Assembly: GCA_035293765.1 (NCBI GenBank)
Contig: DATGMF010000065.1
Span: 310,001 to 374,000 of the forward strand
DNA: 64,000 nucleotides
Direction: 5' to 3'
Source of the DNA: DASRHT01 sp035293765
GTDB lineage: Bacteria; Chloroflexota; Ktedonobacteria; Ktedonobacterales; Ktedonobacteraceae
This document shows positions 1 through 8,456 of this stretch, one piece after another. Each line of letters starts with the position of its first letter. Position 1 is the stretch's first letter. The translations under genes were made by a program, and so were the position numbers. Below the pieces are notes generated by a model. That model worked only from the letters and a program-made list of their open reading frames with translations, had not been told where the DNA came from and searched no databases.

Positions 1-318
1 ACTTTCTTGGATGCTAGGTAGCCGCTGGCTTTCTACAAATATCGATCTCATCTACTAGGTAACCGCAATTTGCTCGCCTGGGATCGCATTGGCGCGTCAT
101 ATTTCCCTATTGTACCATAACCATACACCAGATAACCCTTTTTGGCAAGATATCCAGGATAGCATAGAATATATTTGAACATTTTTTCTCGATTCCCAAT
201 ATTGAGGGGGTACTCAATCGGGCTGTTTTTGATATAATGTACATACGCTGGTTACGGAGCGATTCGCTGGTACGAAGTGTGTAACGAACGGATAGAGCAG
301 AAAGCTGGGAGAGTGCTT
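1..318. other. Upstream intergenic region
   Basis: No gene is visible in this leading stretch. A short near-repeat, ctaggta(g/a)ccgc, occurs twice, near positions 14 and 55. The right part holds the promoter of the first gene. An in-frame GTG at 277 could extend that gene, but it has no ribosome binding site. Confidence 0.5.
202..238 (+). promoter_or_regulatory. Extended -10 promoter with a small inverted repeat
   Basis: TATAAT at 233-238 is preceded by TG at the extended -10 position (TTTGATATAAT). No good -35 is seen at 17 bases. The inverted repeat TTGAG...CTCAA at 202-215 lies where a regulator could bind. The same TTTGATATAAT string occurs in front of alaS. Confidence 0.5.
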
Positions 319-1494
319 ATGGATGGCAGATCAAACCATTGGGCAGACGAGTCGGCAGAACATATGTGGCTGCGCTATGCGACGCAGTTTATCGCTAAGG
401 GGCGCACATTTAATGTTGAGGTAAGCGTTCCTATACCTCTGGGGGCGAGCGCGGAGAGACGCGAGCAGCTCTTGCAGGAGGCTGATATGAATATTAGCCA
501 GTTAGTTCAGCATGTCGAGAGATATGTTCCGCAAGCGATCCAGCGTGCCCTTGCGACGAATAATGCAGCGCCCGCCCAGGCTGCGAAACCGCCTGTGCCA
601 TCCAGACCTATCAATCAAGCAGCTCCTGTTCCTGCGCCGCCTGCGATGACGCAGCCATCACAACCTGCTCGCACTGCCAGCAGTCCAGCTCGTGAAGTCC
701 AGGAACAGCCCGCGCGTATGGCTTCCCAGAATTCTGAAGCGCCATCTGTCGCTCGTTCTGATGAAGCGATGGGGATAGAACTGCCGCCAGACCTGGCGGG
801 AGATGGAAGCGGTAATCTGCTCCTGCCGCAATTTATCCAGTATATCCGCGCTAATCTGGGCCTGACTCCCCAGCAAGCAATGAAGTTATTGGAGGTGAAG
901 ACGCTCTCCGGTGTGAATCTGCGTGATGCGCTGGAGCGGCTCCGGCACCTCGTAGGACAGCCTGGAGCAGGAGGAGTGGATGCCAGCAAGGTGCAGCAGC
1001 AGACGCGCGAGGCCACATCTTCTTCGGCACAAATGAATAGCCGCAGCAGGGATAATGGCAGCGAGACTGAGCGCCATGAGCTCAATATAAGAAATATGCG
1101 CGAGATCCGCCCTGCTTATGTCTTTGAGGAAGAGGATGACCCGGACGAGGATGAAGAGGTACGGGACGACCTTGATGACGAGGAACTGGACGAGTTCGGC
1201 CTCTCGGAGGAATTGACGACGCAGCAACGAGCGAGGGCCAGAACGGTAATCAGTCGGTTGCGCGAATCGCGAGGGGCTACGACTGTGAATCCGAGCCGCC
1301 TGCAAGCATTGAGCAATGTGGCCGATAGCCAGATTAGCAAAGAGCAACTGCAAGATCTGGTCTCGGGAGTATGGGGGGTGACTTCGCTCAGGAAGTTAAA
1401 AGTTGACCAGGTGGAGGCGCTGATCTCCTGGGCGAAGGAGGACGACTTTGTAAGCGAGGTGGAAGCCGTTCTAACGCTGTTGGAGGAAGAATAG
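319..1494 (+). CDS. Acidic hypothetical protein coupled to rsmD
   Basis: A 391-residue protein that I do not recognise. The start at 319 is chosen because GGGAGAG lies just upstream; an in-frame GTG at 277 lacks such a site. An N-terminal folded part of about 85 residues is followed by a Pro/Ala/Gln-rich linker (about 85-150), a middle helical part, a very acidic run (about 270-305, nearly all Asp/Glu) and a C-terminal helical domain (about 330-391). The last part, around SKEQLQDL...LRKLKVDQVEALI, resembles in pattern the short helical domain of phage GemA or Rad52-type C termini. That is a weak pattern match, not an assignment. The stop is one base from the rsmD start, so the two are probably translated together. 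Confidence 0.7.
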   Translation: MDGRSNHWADESAEHMWLRYATQFIAKGRTFNVEVSVPIPLGASAERREQLLQEADMNISQLVQHVERYVPQAIQRALATNNAAPAQAAKPPVPSRPINQAAPVPAPPAMTQPSQPARTASSPAREVQEQPARMASQNSEAPSVARSDEAMGIELPPDLAGDGSGNLLLPQFIQYIRANLGLTPQQAMKLLEVKTLSGVNLRDALERLRHLVGQPGAGGVDASKVQQQTREATSSSAQMNSRSRDNGSETERHELNIRNMREIRPAYVFEEEDDPDEDEEVRDDLDDEELDEFGLSEELTTQQRARARTVISRLRESRGATTVNPSRLQALSNVADSQISKEQLQDLVSGVWGVTSLRKLKVDQVEALISWAKEDDFVSEVEAVLTLLEEE

Positions 1495-1495
1495 C

Positions 1496-2086
1496 ATGCG
1501 TGTGGTAACAGGTGAGGCCAAGGGGCGTAAGTTGAAGGCTCCCAAAACGCTCGGTACGCGTCCTATCATTGATCGGGTGAAAACTGCTCTCTTCGATATT
1601 CTCTCGGATGAGGTGGAGGACGCGCGCTTCCTGGATCTCTTCGGGGGCACTGGCAGCGTCGGCATCGAGGCCCTCAGTCGTGGCGCGGCTCGTGCGACTT
1701 TCATCGAGATGAATTACAAGGTGCTCACGGTACTGCGCGAAAACCTGAATATCACGAAACTGGCTGATCGCGCTGAGACGTTGCGGGGCGATGCCTTCAA
1801 GTTTCTTCAATCCCACAACGCTCAAACTCCCGGTGATTCGGCGCGAACCTACGACATTATTTATGTCGCGCCTCCGCAGTATCAGGAAATGGCGGCCCGC
1901 GCCCTGGCGCTGCTTGATGACTCACCGTTACTGGCCGAGGATGGGCTGGTCATTGTGCAGATTCATCCCAAAGAGCGCGCAGGCGTTGCAGCGGTTGATT
2001 GTCAGCGACTGACGCTCAGCGACGAACGGCGCTATGGTAGTACGCTGCTGATGTTTTATCGTCGCTTGCCTGTTTCACCGTTATAA
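1496..2086 (+). CDS. rsmD: 16S rRNA (guanine966-N2)-methyltransferase RsmD-like
   Basis: Class I SAM-dependent methyltransferase expected to modify G966 of 16S rRNA during 30S assembly. The N terminus (MRVVTGEAKGRKL) and TRPIIDRVKTALFDIL are typical of RsmD. The SAM-binding loop DLFGGTGS lies at residues 47-54 and the acidic ribose-binding position is FIEMN near 69-73. Length, 196 residues, is normal. One oddity: the catalytic motif, usually DPPY in this family, reads APPQY at 125-129, so the leading Asp is missing. It may still bind substrate, may use a variant site, or may have lost activity. The start overlaps the end of the acidic protein gene by context only, with one base between stop and ATG. 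Confidence 0.85.
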   Translation: MRVVTGEAKGRKLKAPKTLGTRPIIDRVKTALFDILSDEVEDARFLDLFGGTGSVGIEALSRGAARATFIEMNYKVLTVLRENLNITKLADRAETLRGDAFKFLQSHNAQTPGDSARTYDIIYVAPPQYQEMAARALALLDDSPLLAEDGLVIVQIHPKERAGVAAVDCQRLTLSDERRYGSTLLMFYRRLPVSPL

Positions 2087-2232
2087 TTCATGAGAGTGTT
2101 TATTTTTATACTCAGCAGTTGATAGACAAATATTGCTGATAATGCTGCGAAAGATACGCTTCTGGAGTATAATAAGGGGTGGAAGAAAAATGTAGCAAGT
2201 TGCTTACTTAATAAAAGGGGGAAACCGATTTT

Positions 2233-2607
2233 ATGTCAATACAGTTACATAAACCCAATTATGTGATAATTTATGTGAGCGATATGGAGCGTTCTGTCTC
2301 GTTCTATCGTGATGTACTGGGGCTGCCGATGAAATTTACATCCCCAGGTTGGACCGAGTTTGATACCGGAACGACAACAATAGCCCTGCATCGCGCGCTG
2401 AACGAGAAGCAGTCCCAGGAGGTGCAGCGGTCAACGCCTGGCCTTGCGCAACTGGGCTTCATCATTGACGATCTCCAGGCGGCCTATGAGACATTGAAAG
2501 CTCAGGATGTGCAGTTCTCATTGCCTCCACAAAAACAACCTTCCGGGATCACGCTGGCTATATTGCATGACCCGGATGGGCTGGGGATCACCTTACAACA
2601 ACGCTAA
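2233..2607 (+). CDS. VOC (glyoxalase/bleomycin-resistance fold) protein
   Basis: A 124-residue single VOC module: a beta-alpha-beta-beta-beta unit starting VIIYVSDMERSVSFYRDVLGL and a second half from QLGFIIDDLQAAYETLKAQ to DPDGLGITL. Members bind a metal and act as isomerases, dioxygenases, or antibiotic-binding proteins. The second-half ending DPDGLGITLQQ is the usual place of the metal-ligand Glu, here Gln-like, so the enzymatic role is uncertain. An AAAGGGGG tract lies about 11 bases before the ATG. A -10-like TATAAT is at 2168-2173. It stands alone between rsmD and an HTH gene, so no substrate can be inferred from context. Confidence 0.8.
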   Translation: MSIQLHKPNYVIIYVSDMERSVSFYRDVLGLPMKFTSPGWTEFDTGTTTIALHRALNEKQSQEVQRSTPGLAQLGFIIDDLQAAYETLKAQDVQFSLPPQKQPSGITLAILHDPDGLGITLQQR

Positions 2608-2733
2608 AAGCTGAGTAAGAGGCTATTTCTCAGGCGGAGCGTCTCAAAGAACAGGAGCTGAGGGCGCTTCGCCTGGGGAAGCATATACCTGTAAAGACCA
2701 AACAGATTGATTTGTATTGGGAGACTTGTGAAG

Positions 2734-3213
2734 ATGGTAGGTAAGCCGGGAGCAGGGCGTTTTGCTTTTATGGATGCGGGCGAGGCGGCGCGACGTTTAG
2801 GTATTGACCGCGTGACGCTCGATCAATGGGTGAAGGATGGGCGTATCAAGCCTCATCGGGGGGTGGGTCGCGAAGTATTTTTCCGTTCGTCCGATATCGA
2901 GGCCCTCTATAACGAACTTCATCCATCCGCCGAACTGGCCGATGCCGTTGCCGCCGACGAACGCGACAGTGCAGGCATAGCTGGATCAGGTACACCTGTG
3001 CGCAAGAAACAAGATCCGCAGATGCGCGTCTATCTGCGTTTGCAGGCTGACGCCAAGTGGTACGACACTTCTGAGGAGGACATCCGTATCTGGTTCCAAC
3101 AGCTCGCCCCCGACGGCTACGAGCGCAACAAACGCAACGCCGAGCACACCATCAAGAAACTGCAATTTCTGGTCAGCCTGATTGACGAGGCTCAGCATAG
3201 AGAAACGCAGTAA
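2734..3213 (+). CDS. MerR/excisionase-type helix-turn-helix protein
   Basis: A 159-residue DNA-binding protein. Residues about 10-60 form a MerR-like winged helix-turn-helix (MDAGEAARRLGIDRVTLDQWVKDGRI, then a wing and SSDIEALYNEL). The C-terminal part, about 95-155, has conserved-looking aromatic and charged residues (RVYLRLQADAKWYDTSEEDIRIWFQQL) but no family that I recognise. The start at 2734 is chosen for GGGAGA nine bases upstream; an in-frame TTG at 2707 is less likely. No integrase lies nearby, so an excisionase role is not supported. A stand-alone regulator is the best guess. Confidence 0.7.
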   Translation: MVGKPGAGRFAFMDAGEAARRLGIDRVTLDQWVKDGRIKPHRGVGREVFFRSSDIEALYNELHPSAELADAVAADERDSAGIAGSGTPVRKKQDPQMRVYLRLQADAKWYDTSEEDIRIWFQQLAPDGYERNKRNAEHTIKKLQFLVSLIDEAQHRETQ

Positions 3214-3219
3214 AGGTAT

Positions 3220-3324
3220 TCAGTTGGAGCCTTTCCGTCCCATGAAAAAAAGCGCTGTTATGATGGCGGCTATCACAACACCGACGATGATAAAAAGCCA
3301 GGGGCTAGGACCAATGGCTACCAT
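3220..3324 (-). CDS. 34-residue single-span membrane peptide
   Basis: A very short gene not detectable by length alone. ATG at 3324 is preceded by AAAGGAG with 7 bases spacing, a near-ideal ribosome binding site. The translation is a short polar start, PSPWLF, one hydrophobic helix of about 18 residues (IIVGVVIAAIITALFF), then a basic tail MGRKGSN. This positive-inside pattern is that of single-span membrane peptides. It ends 6 bases from the convergent HTH gene. Function unknown. Confidence rests on the ribosome binding site and clean membrane helix only. Confidence 0.6.
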   Translation of the reverse strand: MVAIGPSPWLFIIVGVVIAAIITALFFMGRKGSN

Positions 3325-3443
3325 ATGTCGCTCCTTTGTGTTTGTTAATTCAACATATGCATCTAATACTAAACTATGTAGGGTAATATTGTCCAGGTTT
3401 TATGTAAGGGGACCACGCTTTGCTATCAGGAGGAAACTATTAA

Positions 3444-3475
3444 TGGCTCATCTCCTCAAGTTGGGAGATGAGCCA
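3444..3475 (-). terminator. Hairpin after the triple-repeat secreted protein gene
   Basis: A perfect 12-bp stem (TGGCTCATCTCC and its complement) with an 8-base loop. On the minus strand it follows the secreted protein gene and is trailed by a weak TTAATAGTTT tract. A separate 14-bp palindrome GTTAACATGTTAAC lies between stem and stop codon, near 3479-3492. Confidence 0.5.
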
Positions 3476-3503
3476 CTTTGTTAACATGTTAACATATTAC
3501 CGC

Positions 3504-4436
3504 TCAGAAGATGTACACGTTAAACGAGGCCCCGTTGGGGATAGCTGAGAGATCCTGGTTGAAGATGCACCAGCGGCCAAGCCAGGAGCTATAGAACACT
3601 CCGATGTTATGATTCTCGTAGACTCCTCCAACTCCGCCCGGGTTCCAGTTAGGCGTAACAAGCAGGATAGCCTGAGGATTATTGTTTGCAGTCGGGTAAT
3701 CAATAATAGTGTAATCGCCAGCACTATTGGAAGAGGTCGCTGTATGGATAGTGACCGAACTGACAATCGTTGAGGCAAAGTTGACATTGAAAGAGGCACC
3801 CTGGGGAATGCCTGAGAGATCTTGATTGAAGATGCACCAGCGACCAATGGAGGTATTGTAGAATACCCCGATGGGATGATTGTTGTAGATGCCAGCGTGT
3901 CCAGGTGGGTTCCAGTTAGGCGTGACGAGCATACGCATGGTGGGCTGCCCGTTAAGGCTGGGGGTATCGATGATCGTGTAGTCGCCAACAACGTTGGCGT
4001 TCGTTACCGTCTGGATAAATGCGCCTTCATAGCCAAGATCGCTCGCTCCCGGCACCGCATAGACGTTGAAGGCGGCATTCACGGGAACAGCGGTGAGGTC
4101 CTGATGGAAGATGAACCAGTGAGTGCCGGAGTAAAAGACGCCGATAGGATGATTGTCATAGGTTCCCCCAAAGCCGAAGGGATTCCAGTCGGGTGTCACT
4201 TCGAGAATGGCATTAGGGTTGCCATTAATACCGCTATTATCCAGCATGGTATAGTCGTACGCGCTATTGGCGGCGGTGGCAGTATGCACATAAATGACCG
4301 CACCACCACCTGAAGCATGGGCAGCCGGCGAGAAGCTGAACATGCCAATGAGCAGAAGCGCGCAGGCGGCCAGTAGTGCCGTGATGCTTAAACGGGTGAA
4401 TTTTAGCGGATTGGTAAAAGGGCTAATAGCTTGCAT
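3504..4436 (-). CDS. Secreted protein with three tandem ~90-residue repeats
   Basis: A 310-residue exported protein of unknown function. A Sec signal peptide (hydrophobic stretch about 19-37, cleavage after AHA near 42) is followed by three repeats of about 90 residues. Each has the pattern HTAT..NSA.DYT, then a run like LLVTPNWNPGG, GVY.NH.IGVFY, WCIFNQDLS.IP and GASFNVY at the end. The repeats are strongly alike, so they arose by duplication. A Trp and a Cys recur near the end of the last two. The fold is probably all beta. No catalytic motif is evident; surface adhesion or carbohydrate binding would be a guess. Confidence 0.75.
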   Translation of the reverse strand: MQAISPFTNPLKFTRLSITALLAACALLLIGMFSFSPAAHASGGGAVIYVHTATAANSAYDYTMLDNSGINGNPNAILEVTPDWNPFGFGGTYDNHPIGVFYSGTHWFIFHQDLTAVPVNAAFNVYAVPGASDLGYEGAFIQTVTNANVVGDYTIIDTPSLNGQPTMRMLVTPNWNPPGHAGIYNNHPIGVFYNTSIGRWCIFNQDLSGIPQGASFNVNFASTIVSSVTIHTATSSNSAGDYTIIDYPTANNNPQAILLVTPNWNPGGVGGVYENHNIGVFYSSWLGRWCIFNQDLSAIPNGASFNVYIF

Positions 4437-4588
4437 ATAAACGTCCTTCTCTTAAACTTATTTTAGACACTTCGCTAAGTTGAATGACTTATTGTGTCTC
4501 TTCATAAGCAAGAGTATGGCGTGACTCAGCTCTCTTTGCTGTGCAAACTATCACACGTTTATGATGAAATTGTTCACAGAAGAATTTC

Positions 4589-5557
4589 TTATAGCCTGAA
4601 ATCAGGGATGTAAGTTAATAAATCTTCTACCGAACGGACGATCAGGTCTACGCCGCGCGCTTTATAGATTTCGACTTCTTCCTCGCTGATAAGCATGGCC
4701 GCGATAATGGTCGGCTCGTGAGCTGCTTTCTGCGCCAGGTAATGGCGAACGAGATCATGATCGTCGGCTGTATCACCGATGTAGAGGCCGCCGCGAGCTT
4801 CAACGGCGTCGATTGCCATACGGAGAGCACGCGGATCGGGTTTGGCGCAGATATCGGCTGAGATTACCACATCCCACCAGCGAGCGCCGCTATATGCTTC
4901 CATACGCTCCAGCGCGCTATCAACCTCTGGTCCCACACGCCCCGTAATCATGCCAAGATGACGAATGCCAACATCTCGAAGCTGCATAGGGAAGCCGGGT
5001 GAGTAGAGCATCTCTTCAAGATGGACCAGCCCTTCAGCCTCAGGCAAATAACGTGGCTCGTGTCCGAAGCGTTTTCTTATCTCGGCAGCTCCCCAGTAGT
5101 ATTCATGATAGAGGTCGCCGATGATACCATAATCCATGCGGGCGCTGGCCGGAAAGACAGCGTCAACCCATGCGCGCCCGCCGCGTCCCGCCAGATTGGC
5201 CGCCCGTGAGAGATCAGCCCATTCCTGTGTGCTGCGCTCCGCCAGCGATGTGTCTGCCCATTCGCGGTAACGAGCCGTAGAGAGGGCCGAGAGCAGATAG
5301 CACATATCCCAATCATTGTTATAGCCGCCTGCCTGCTTGAATGCGTCCACATCTTGCCGTGTCAGCAGCAGCTTGCCTTCACGCTGCCCCCAATCAAGCC
5401 CGTGAATAGTACCTGTGACATACTCTGCAACAGCGATATCGGTGGCATGGAAAGAGGCAATCGTGCTAATGAGGACTCCATCAACATCAAAAAAAATAGT
5501 GTCAAATGGCTGAGGAAATTGCAGGTCCGGTCGTTGCCAGAGCGCCGGTGTAGTCAT
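4589..5557 (-). CDS. HAD-superfamily hydrolase
   Basis: A 322-residue haloacid-dehalogenase-type phosphohydrolase. Motif I is FFDVDGVL near residues 22-29, with nucleophile Asp and acid/base Asp two positions later. A large helical cap domain follows (about 40-190). Motif II is probably in LGMITGR, motif III is Lys in KPDPRAL, and motif IV is YIGDTADDHDLV. The start at 5557 is chosen because AAAGGGG lies 5 bases upstream; an ATG at 5587 is an alternative. The cap and overall size resemble the HAD-IA group of phosphatases often found near histidine pathway genes, but no such genes are adjacent. Substrate unknown. Confidence 0.85.
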   Translation of the reverse strand: MTTPALWQRPDLQFPQPFDTIFFDVDGVLISTIASFHATDIAVAEYVTGTIHGLDWGQREGKLLLTRQDVDAFKQAGGYNNDWDMCYLLSALSTARYREWADTSLAERSTQEWADLSRAANLAGRGGRAWVDAVFPASARMDYGIIGDLYHEYYWGAAEIRKRFGHEPRYLPEAEGLVHLEEMLYSPGFPMQLRDVGIRHLGMITGRVGPEVDSALERMEAYSGARWWDVVISADICAKPDPRALRMAIDAVEARGGLYIGDTADDHDLVRHYLAQKAAHEPTIIAAMLISEEEVEIYKARGVDLIVRSVEDLLTYIPDFRL

Positions 5558-5692
5558 AAAAGCCCCTTTGGTCATAGATATGAACAAAAAAGTTCTTGTG
5601 CTTAGTTTATGCTATCGTTACAAACCATGCAACAGGAAAGGCAAATGCACCAGATATTTTCTCAAGTTTACACCATTTTCTGTATCAATAAA

Positions 5693-5721
5693 TTGACACA
5701 GAAATGTTTCTAGTGTATCAT
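5693..5721 (+). promoter_or_regulatory. Sigma-70-type promoter for the membrane protein/YtrA pair
   Basis: TTGACA at 5693-5698 and TATCAT at 5716-5721 with exactly 17 bases between. It precedes the gene at 5802, leaving a leader of about 75 bases. YtrA-family regulators commonly repress their own operon, so an operator near here would be expected; none is obvious. Confidence 0.7.
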
Positions 5722-5801
5722 TTGGTTAATACAGATGGGTTATTGGTAGGTAATTCACGCTTCTTAAAGAGCCTGCACTATTGCGGTGAAAGGATTTTTT
5801 T

Positions 5802-6815
5802 ATGAGTATACTTGTCCTATGCGTATGTGCCATCACAAGCTTTTTCCTCATTGGCACAGGTTTATATGGGCTGAAGCGTGGTTTTTCTGTTTTTGCTACA
5901 AAGGGAAATTTGTGGAGGCATATCGTGAGGTGGCGCGTTTTTGATGATGCCCCCCCTTCGGCGCAAATAGTGGCTGAGATCGAGCGTAGCTGGTGCTATC
6001 TCCATGCAATTGCCGCTCTTGGCGGAGGTATTGGGGGGATACTGCTGGTGCTTGGTCTGTTGGGGGGGTCATTAGCCACAACAGGCGTGGTAGATGAGAA
6101 CATTCTGGTAACAAATACGCTTTTTTTGGGAGGAAGCTTCTATTGTAGTGTTTTTATTGGCATGAGCTTAGGAGGAATGTTTGCGATCTGGCGCATGCGT
6201 GCCAGGGCGAAGCGCAGCGTCTCCTATGGAGATCTACGGCAACGGCGGCTATCCGATTATCGCAGCAATTTTTTTCCCTGGATGCCAATCATGATGATAG
6301 TAGGAACTGTGGCATTGAGTTGGTTTTTCTTCCCACATTTGGGAACAGTATTACGTATGCCTGCATCTATTTCAGTAAGGGATGTGCCGAAGAGTCTCTG
6401 GCTGCTCGGCATTGTCCCTGCTATGATGGTAGTGACAATGCTGATCGCTGAGTTCTTTATGTCGCGCCTGGCTCGCTTGTCGCGTTTGTTGATTACTGCC
6501 GAGCCGAAAATATCCCAACGCGCCGATGATATGTTGCGTGCTACAGCAATAGGTATGATGCAGACTTTAGAGCTATTTACGATGTGGTCTTTTGCCCAAT
6601 TCCAGATTACTTTGGTGATAGGTAGTCTCTGGGCTTCCGGTTACTGGCAACTGGGTAATCGTCCCTACGAAGCAGTCTATGTTCTATTCTTGTTCTTGCT
6701 TTTACTCGCTCTAGTGATTGGTAGTGTTTTGTCGGCAACCTATGGCGGTCTTGGGGGGAAGATTTCTGGTTGGCCGTGGCAGAGACAAGTAAAACACTCT
6801 GGGGCTGAACAATGA
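5802..6815 (+). CDS. Multi-span membrane protein in a YtrA-type operon
   Basis: A 337-residue integral membrane protein with six or seven hydrophobic segments (about 1-22, 68-92, 105-130, 160-180, 195-218, 258-275, 290-318). No ATP-binding motif or transporter signature is visible. Its last bases overlap the start of a GntR/YtrA-type regulator (ATGA), so they form one operon. In other bacteria YtrA-type genes sit with ABC transporters or envelope-stress membrane proteins; a matching role is inference only. Confidence 0.7.
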   Translation: MSILVLCVCAITSFFLIGTGLYGLKRGFSVFATKGNLWRHIVRWRVFDDAPPSAQIVAEIERSWCYLHAIAALGGGIGGILLVLGLLGGSLATTGVVDENILVTNTLFLGGSFYCSVFIGMSLGGMFAIWRMRARAKRSVSYGDLRQRRLSDYRSNFFPWMPIMMIVGTVALSWFFFPHLGTVLRMPASISVRDVPKSLWLLGIVPAMMVVTMLIAEFFMSRLARLSRLLITAEPKISQRADDMLRATAIGMMQTLELFTMWSFAQFQITLVIGSLWASGYWQLGNRPYEAVYVLFLFLLLLALVIGSVLSATYGGLGGKISGWPWQRQVKHSGAEQ

Positions 6816-7219
6816 GTACACTACTTTTGCTCTTGAATCAGGCCAGCCCAATACCTCCCTATGAGCAAATAGGTTCACAAATACGCATATTGATTGCGTC
6901 TGGACAGTTATCGCCGGGCACGCTGTTGCCCTCTGTGCGTCAGCTCGCACGCGATTTGGGAGTGGCACCCAATACTGTTGTACGCGCTTATAGCGAACTT
7001 GAACAAGCTGGCTGGGTGGTCACTGCAAAACGCAAAGGTGTTATGGTAGCGCCGCAGCCACCACTGCTAACGGCGGAAGAGCGTCAGCAACGTCTGGCGT
7101 GGGCTGTGTCACAACTGCTTGTCAACGCGCACCAATTAGACGTCTCTCTTGAAGAGATCCACGCTGAGATTGATCGACAATGGAAAAAGGCAATGATACC
7201 AGAGGCGCAACGAGGTTAG
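6812..7219 (+). CDS. GntR-family transcriptional regulator, YtrA type
   Basis: A 135-residue regulator with a GntR winged helix-turn-helix in the first 75 residues (PPYEQIGSQIRILIASGQL, LLPSVRQLARDLGVAPNTVVRAYSELEQAGWV). The short C-terminal tail of about 50 residues, rather than a large ligand domain, is typical of the YtrA subgroup. It overlaps the upstream membrane protein gene by four bases and probably represses the shared promoter at 5693. Confidence 0.9.
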   Translation: MSTLLLLLNQASPIPPYEQIGSQIRILIASGQLSPGTLLPSVRQLARDLGVAPNTVVRAYSELEQAGWVVTAKRKGVMVAPQPPLLTAEERQQRLAWAVSQLLVNAHQLDVSLEEIHAEIDRQWKKAMIPEAQRG

Positions 7220-7293
7220 CGTAACTGAGCGTCAATCATGCTAATTGGTTCGAGTAAAGAGTTGCCATTGCTATAGATATAATATCCGGGTGG

Positions 7294-7734
7294 TCAGTTC
7301 ACCAATACTTTGAGAAACTGGCGCACAATGGTTACTCCTATAATGTATACAACGATAGCAATGAGCGTTGAAATATCGATCATGTAACCGCCATAGGGCA
7401 ACGGCGGCGACAGATTGTTGAATGGGAGCAGCAGCGGTGTGCTCAATAATGTTATCCAGTAAGCAAAGAGGCTGGTGCTGATGCCGAAAAAGTTCAGGAG
7501 AAAATGCGTAAATAGCAATAATAACAGGACCGATAATGCCAGCCCCAACAACTGATTAATCTTGCGTACAAGAGCGATCACAAAATATTTGACGGCGCGC
7601 CCGCCACGTTGGAGCCACGATTCATGGGGCAGATGGCTGATGGGTATGGGAGCGGTAACACTGAAGAGCGTCGGATCGGTATTTGTGCTGTATGGAATAT
7701 AGACATTTTTCTCGTCTGACCAGTTGCTTCGCAT
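7294..7734 (-). CDS. YggT-like membrane protein
   Basis: A 146-residue protein with a soluble N-terminal part of about 50 residues and hydrophobic segments at about 60-80, 84-100 and 118-140. The core LLLPFNNLSPPLPYGGYMIDISTLIAIVVYII follows the YggT pattern: a Pro-rich loop, then D-x-S-xLIA in a membrane helix. YggT proteins are linked to ion homeostasis and to the cell-division gene neighbourhood in other bacteria, with no proven biochemistry. It stands alone here between two unrelated genes. Confidence 0.65.
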   Translation of the reverse strand: MRSNWSDEKNVYIPYSTNTDPTLFSVTAPIPISHLPHESWLQRGGRAVKYFVIALVRKINQLLGLALSVLLLLLFTHFLLNFFGISTSLFAYWITLLSTPLLLPFNNLSPPLPYGGYMIDISTLIAIVVYIIGVTIVRQFLKVLVN

Positions 7735-7860
7735 GGCTTTTACTCTCTTGTGATGGATGTTCCGCAGCTACTAGGTGAAAAGACGCATATTTAGACAACG
7801 CACGTCAGCAAAAAACGTATACAGCCATATTACTATTATAAAGATGAAAAAAAGGTCTGG

Positions 7861-8427
7861 CTAATCAACAGTCACCGTGATAGTGATGTCTTTCTCATCC
7901 TCCAACACACGAATTTGTTCCCAGCCTTCGTTGGGAGCGTCGAGCAACGTCTGCTGTAATAGTCCGGTGTGGTAGGCAATGACCTGTTCGCCGACAAAGC
8001 GAGGCCGTCCCTGGTCGCGTTGCAGGCAGACGAGCGGCGGGATGTTAAAAATCAGCAAGCAGTGATAGTAGTTATGGCGCTGAGCCAGTTCAAGCAGCCT
8101 GAGCCGCGCCTCCGGTTTAAGCGCGGTGCTATCGGCAATGGTGAAGTGACCGTGAAACATGCGTTTGTGGATAATATAATGAAACAGGTCAAAGCTATCG
8201 CGGTTGACCTGCTGATTGTTCTCATCATCGCAAACGAGGGCACGGCAATGGTCGGATGAGACGATCATGGTTGGTTGGAAGCCCTGCTCCTTGTGCGCCT
8301 CGATCAATTTGCGCGCAAATGTGCTTTTTCCGGCTCCGGCGGAACCACAGAGCACAAGAAGGGTACGTTGGGGTAAGATGATAGCCGACCGTTCTCCTCG
8401 CCCTTCCGTTCGCCGCAGGCTGTCCAT
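7861..8427 (-). CDS. P-loop kinase, polynucleotide-kinase-like
   Basis: A 188-residue P-loop NTPase. Walker A is GSAGAGKST at about 28-36. Asp in VSSDHCR (about 58) sits where zeta-toxin/Pnk-type kinases bind the acceptor hydroxyl. TIADSTAL is the Walker-B-like strand, and QRDQGRPRF is a probable lid with arginines. This layout matches the kinase module of bacterial Pnkp and related small kinases. No ligase or phosphatase module is attached and no partner genes lie nearby, so the substrate (nucleic acid or small molecule) is open. AAGGA lies about 9 bases before the ATG. Confidence 0.75.
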   Translation of the reverse strand: MDSLRRTEGRGERSAIILPQRTLLVLCGSAGAGKSTFARKLIEAHKEQGFQPTMIVSSDHCRALVCDDENNQQVNRDSFDLFHYIIHKRMFHGHFTIADSTALKPEARLRLLELAQRHNYYHCLLIFNIPPLVCLQRDQGRPRFVGEQVIAYHTGLLQQTLLDAPNEGWEQIRVLEDEKDITITVTVD

Positions 8428-8455
8428 TGCGGTGCATCCTTTCCTTTGATATAAT
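8427..8455 (+). promoter_or_regulatory. alaS promoter
   Basis: TTGCGG at 8427-8432, 17 bases, then TATAAT at 8450-8455 with TG extension. It overlaps the start of the divergently transcribed kinase gene, so the two genes share a compact regulatory region. Confidence 0.7.
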
Positions 8456-8456
8456 G

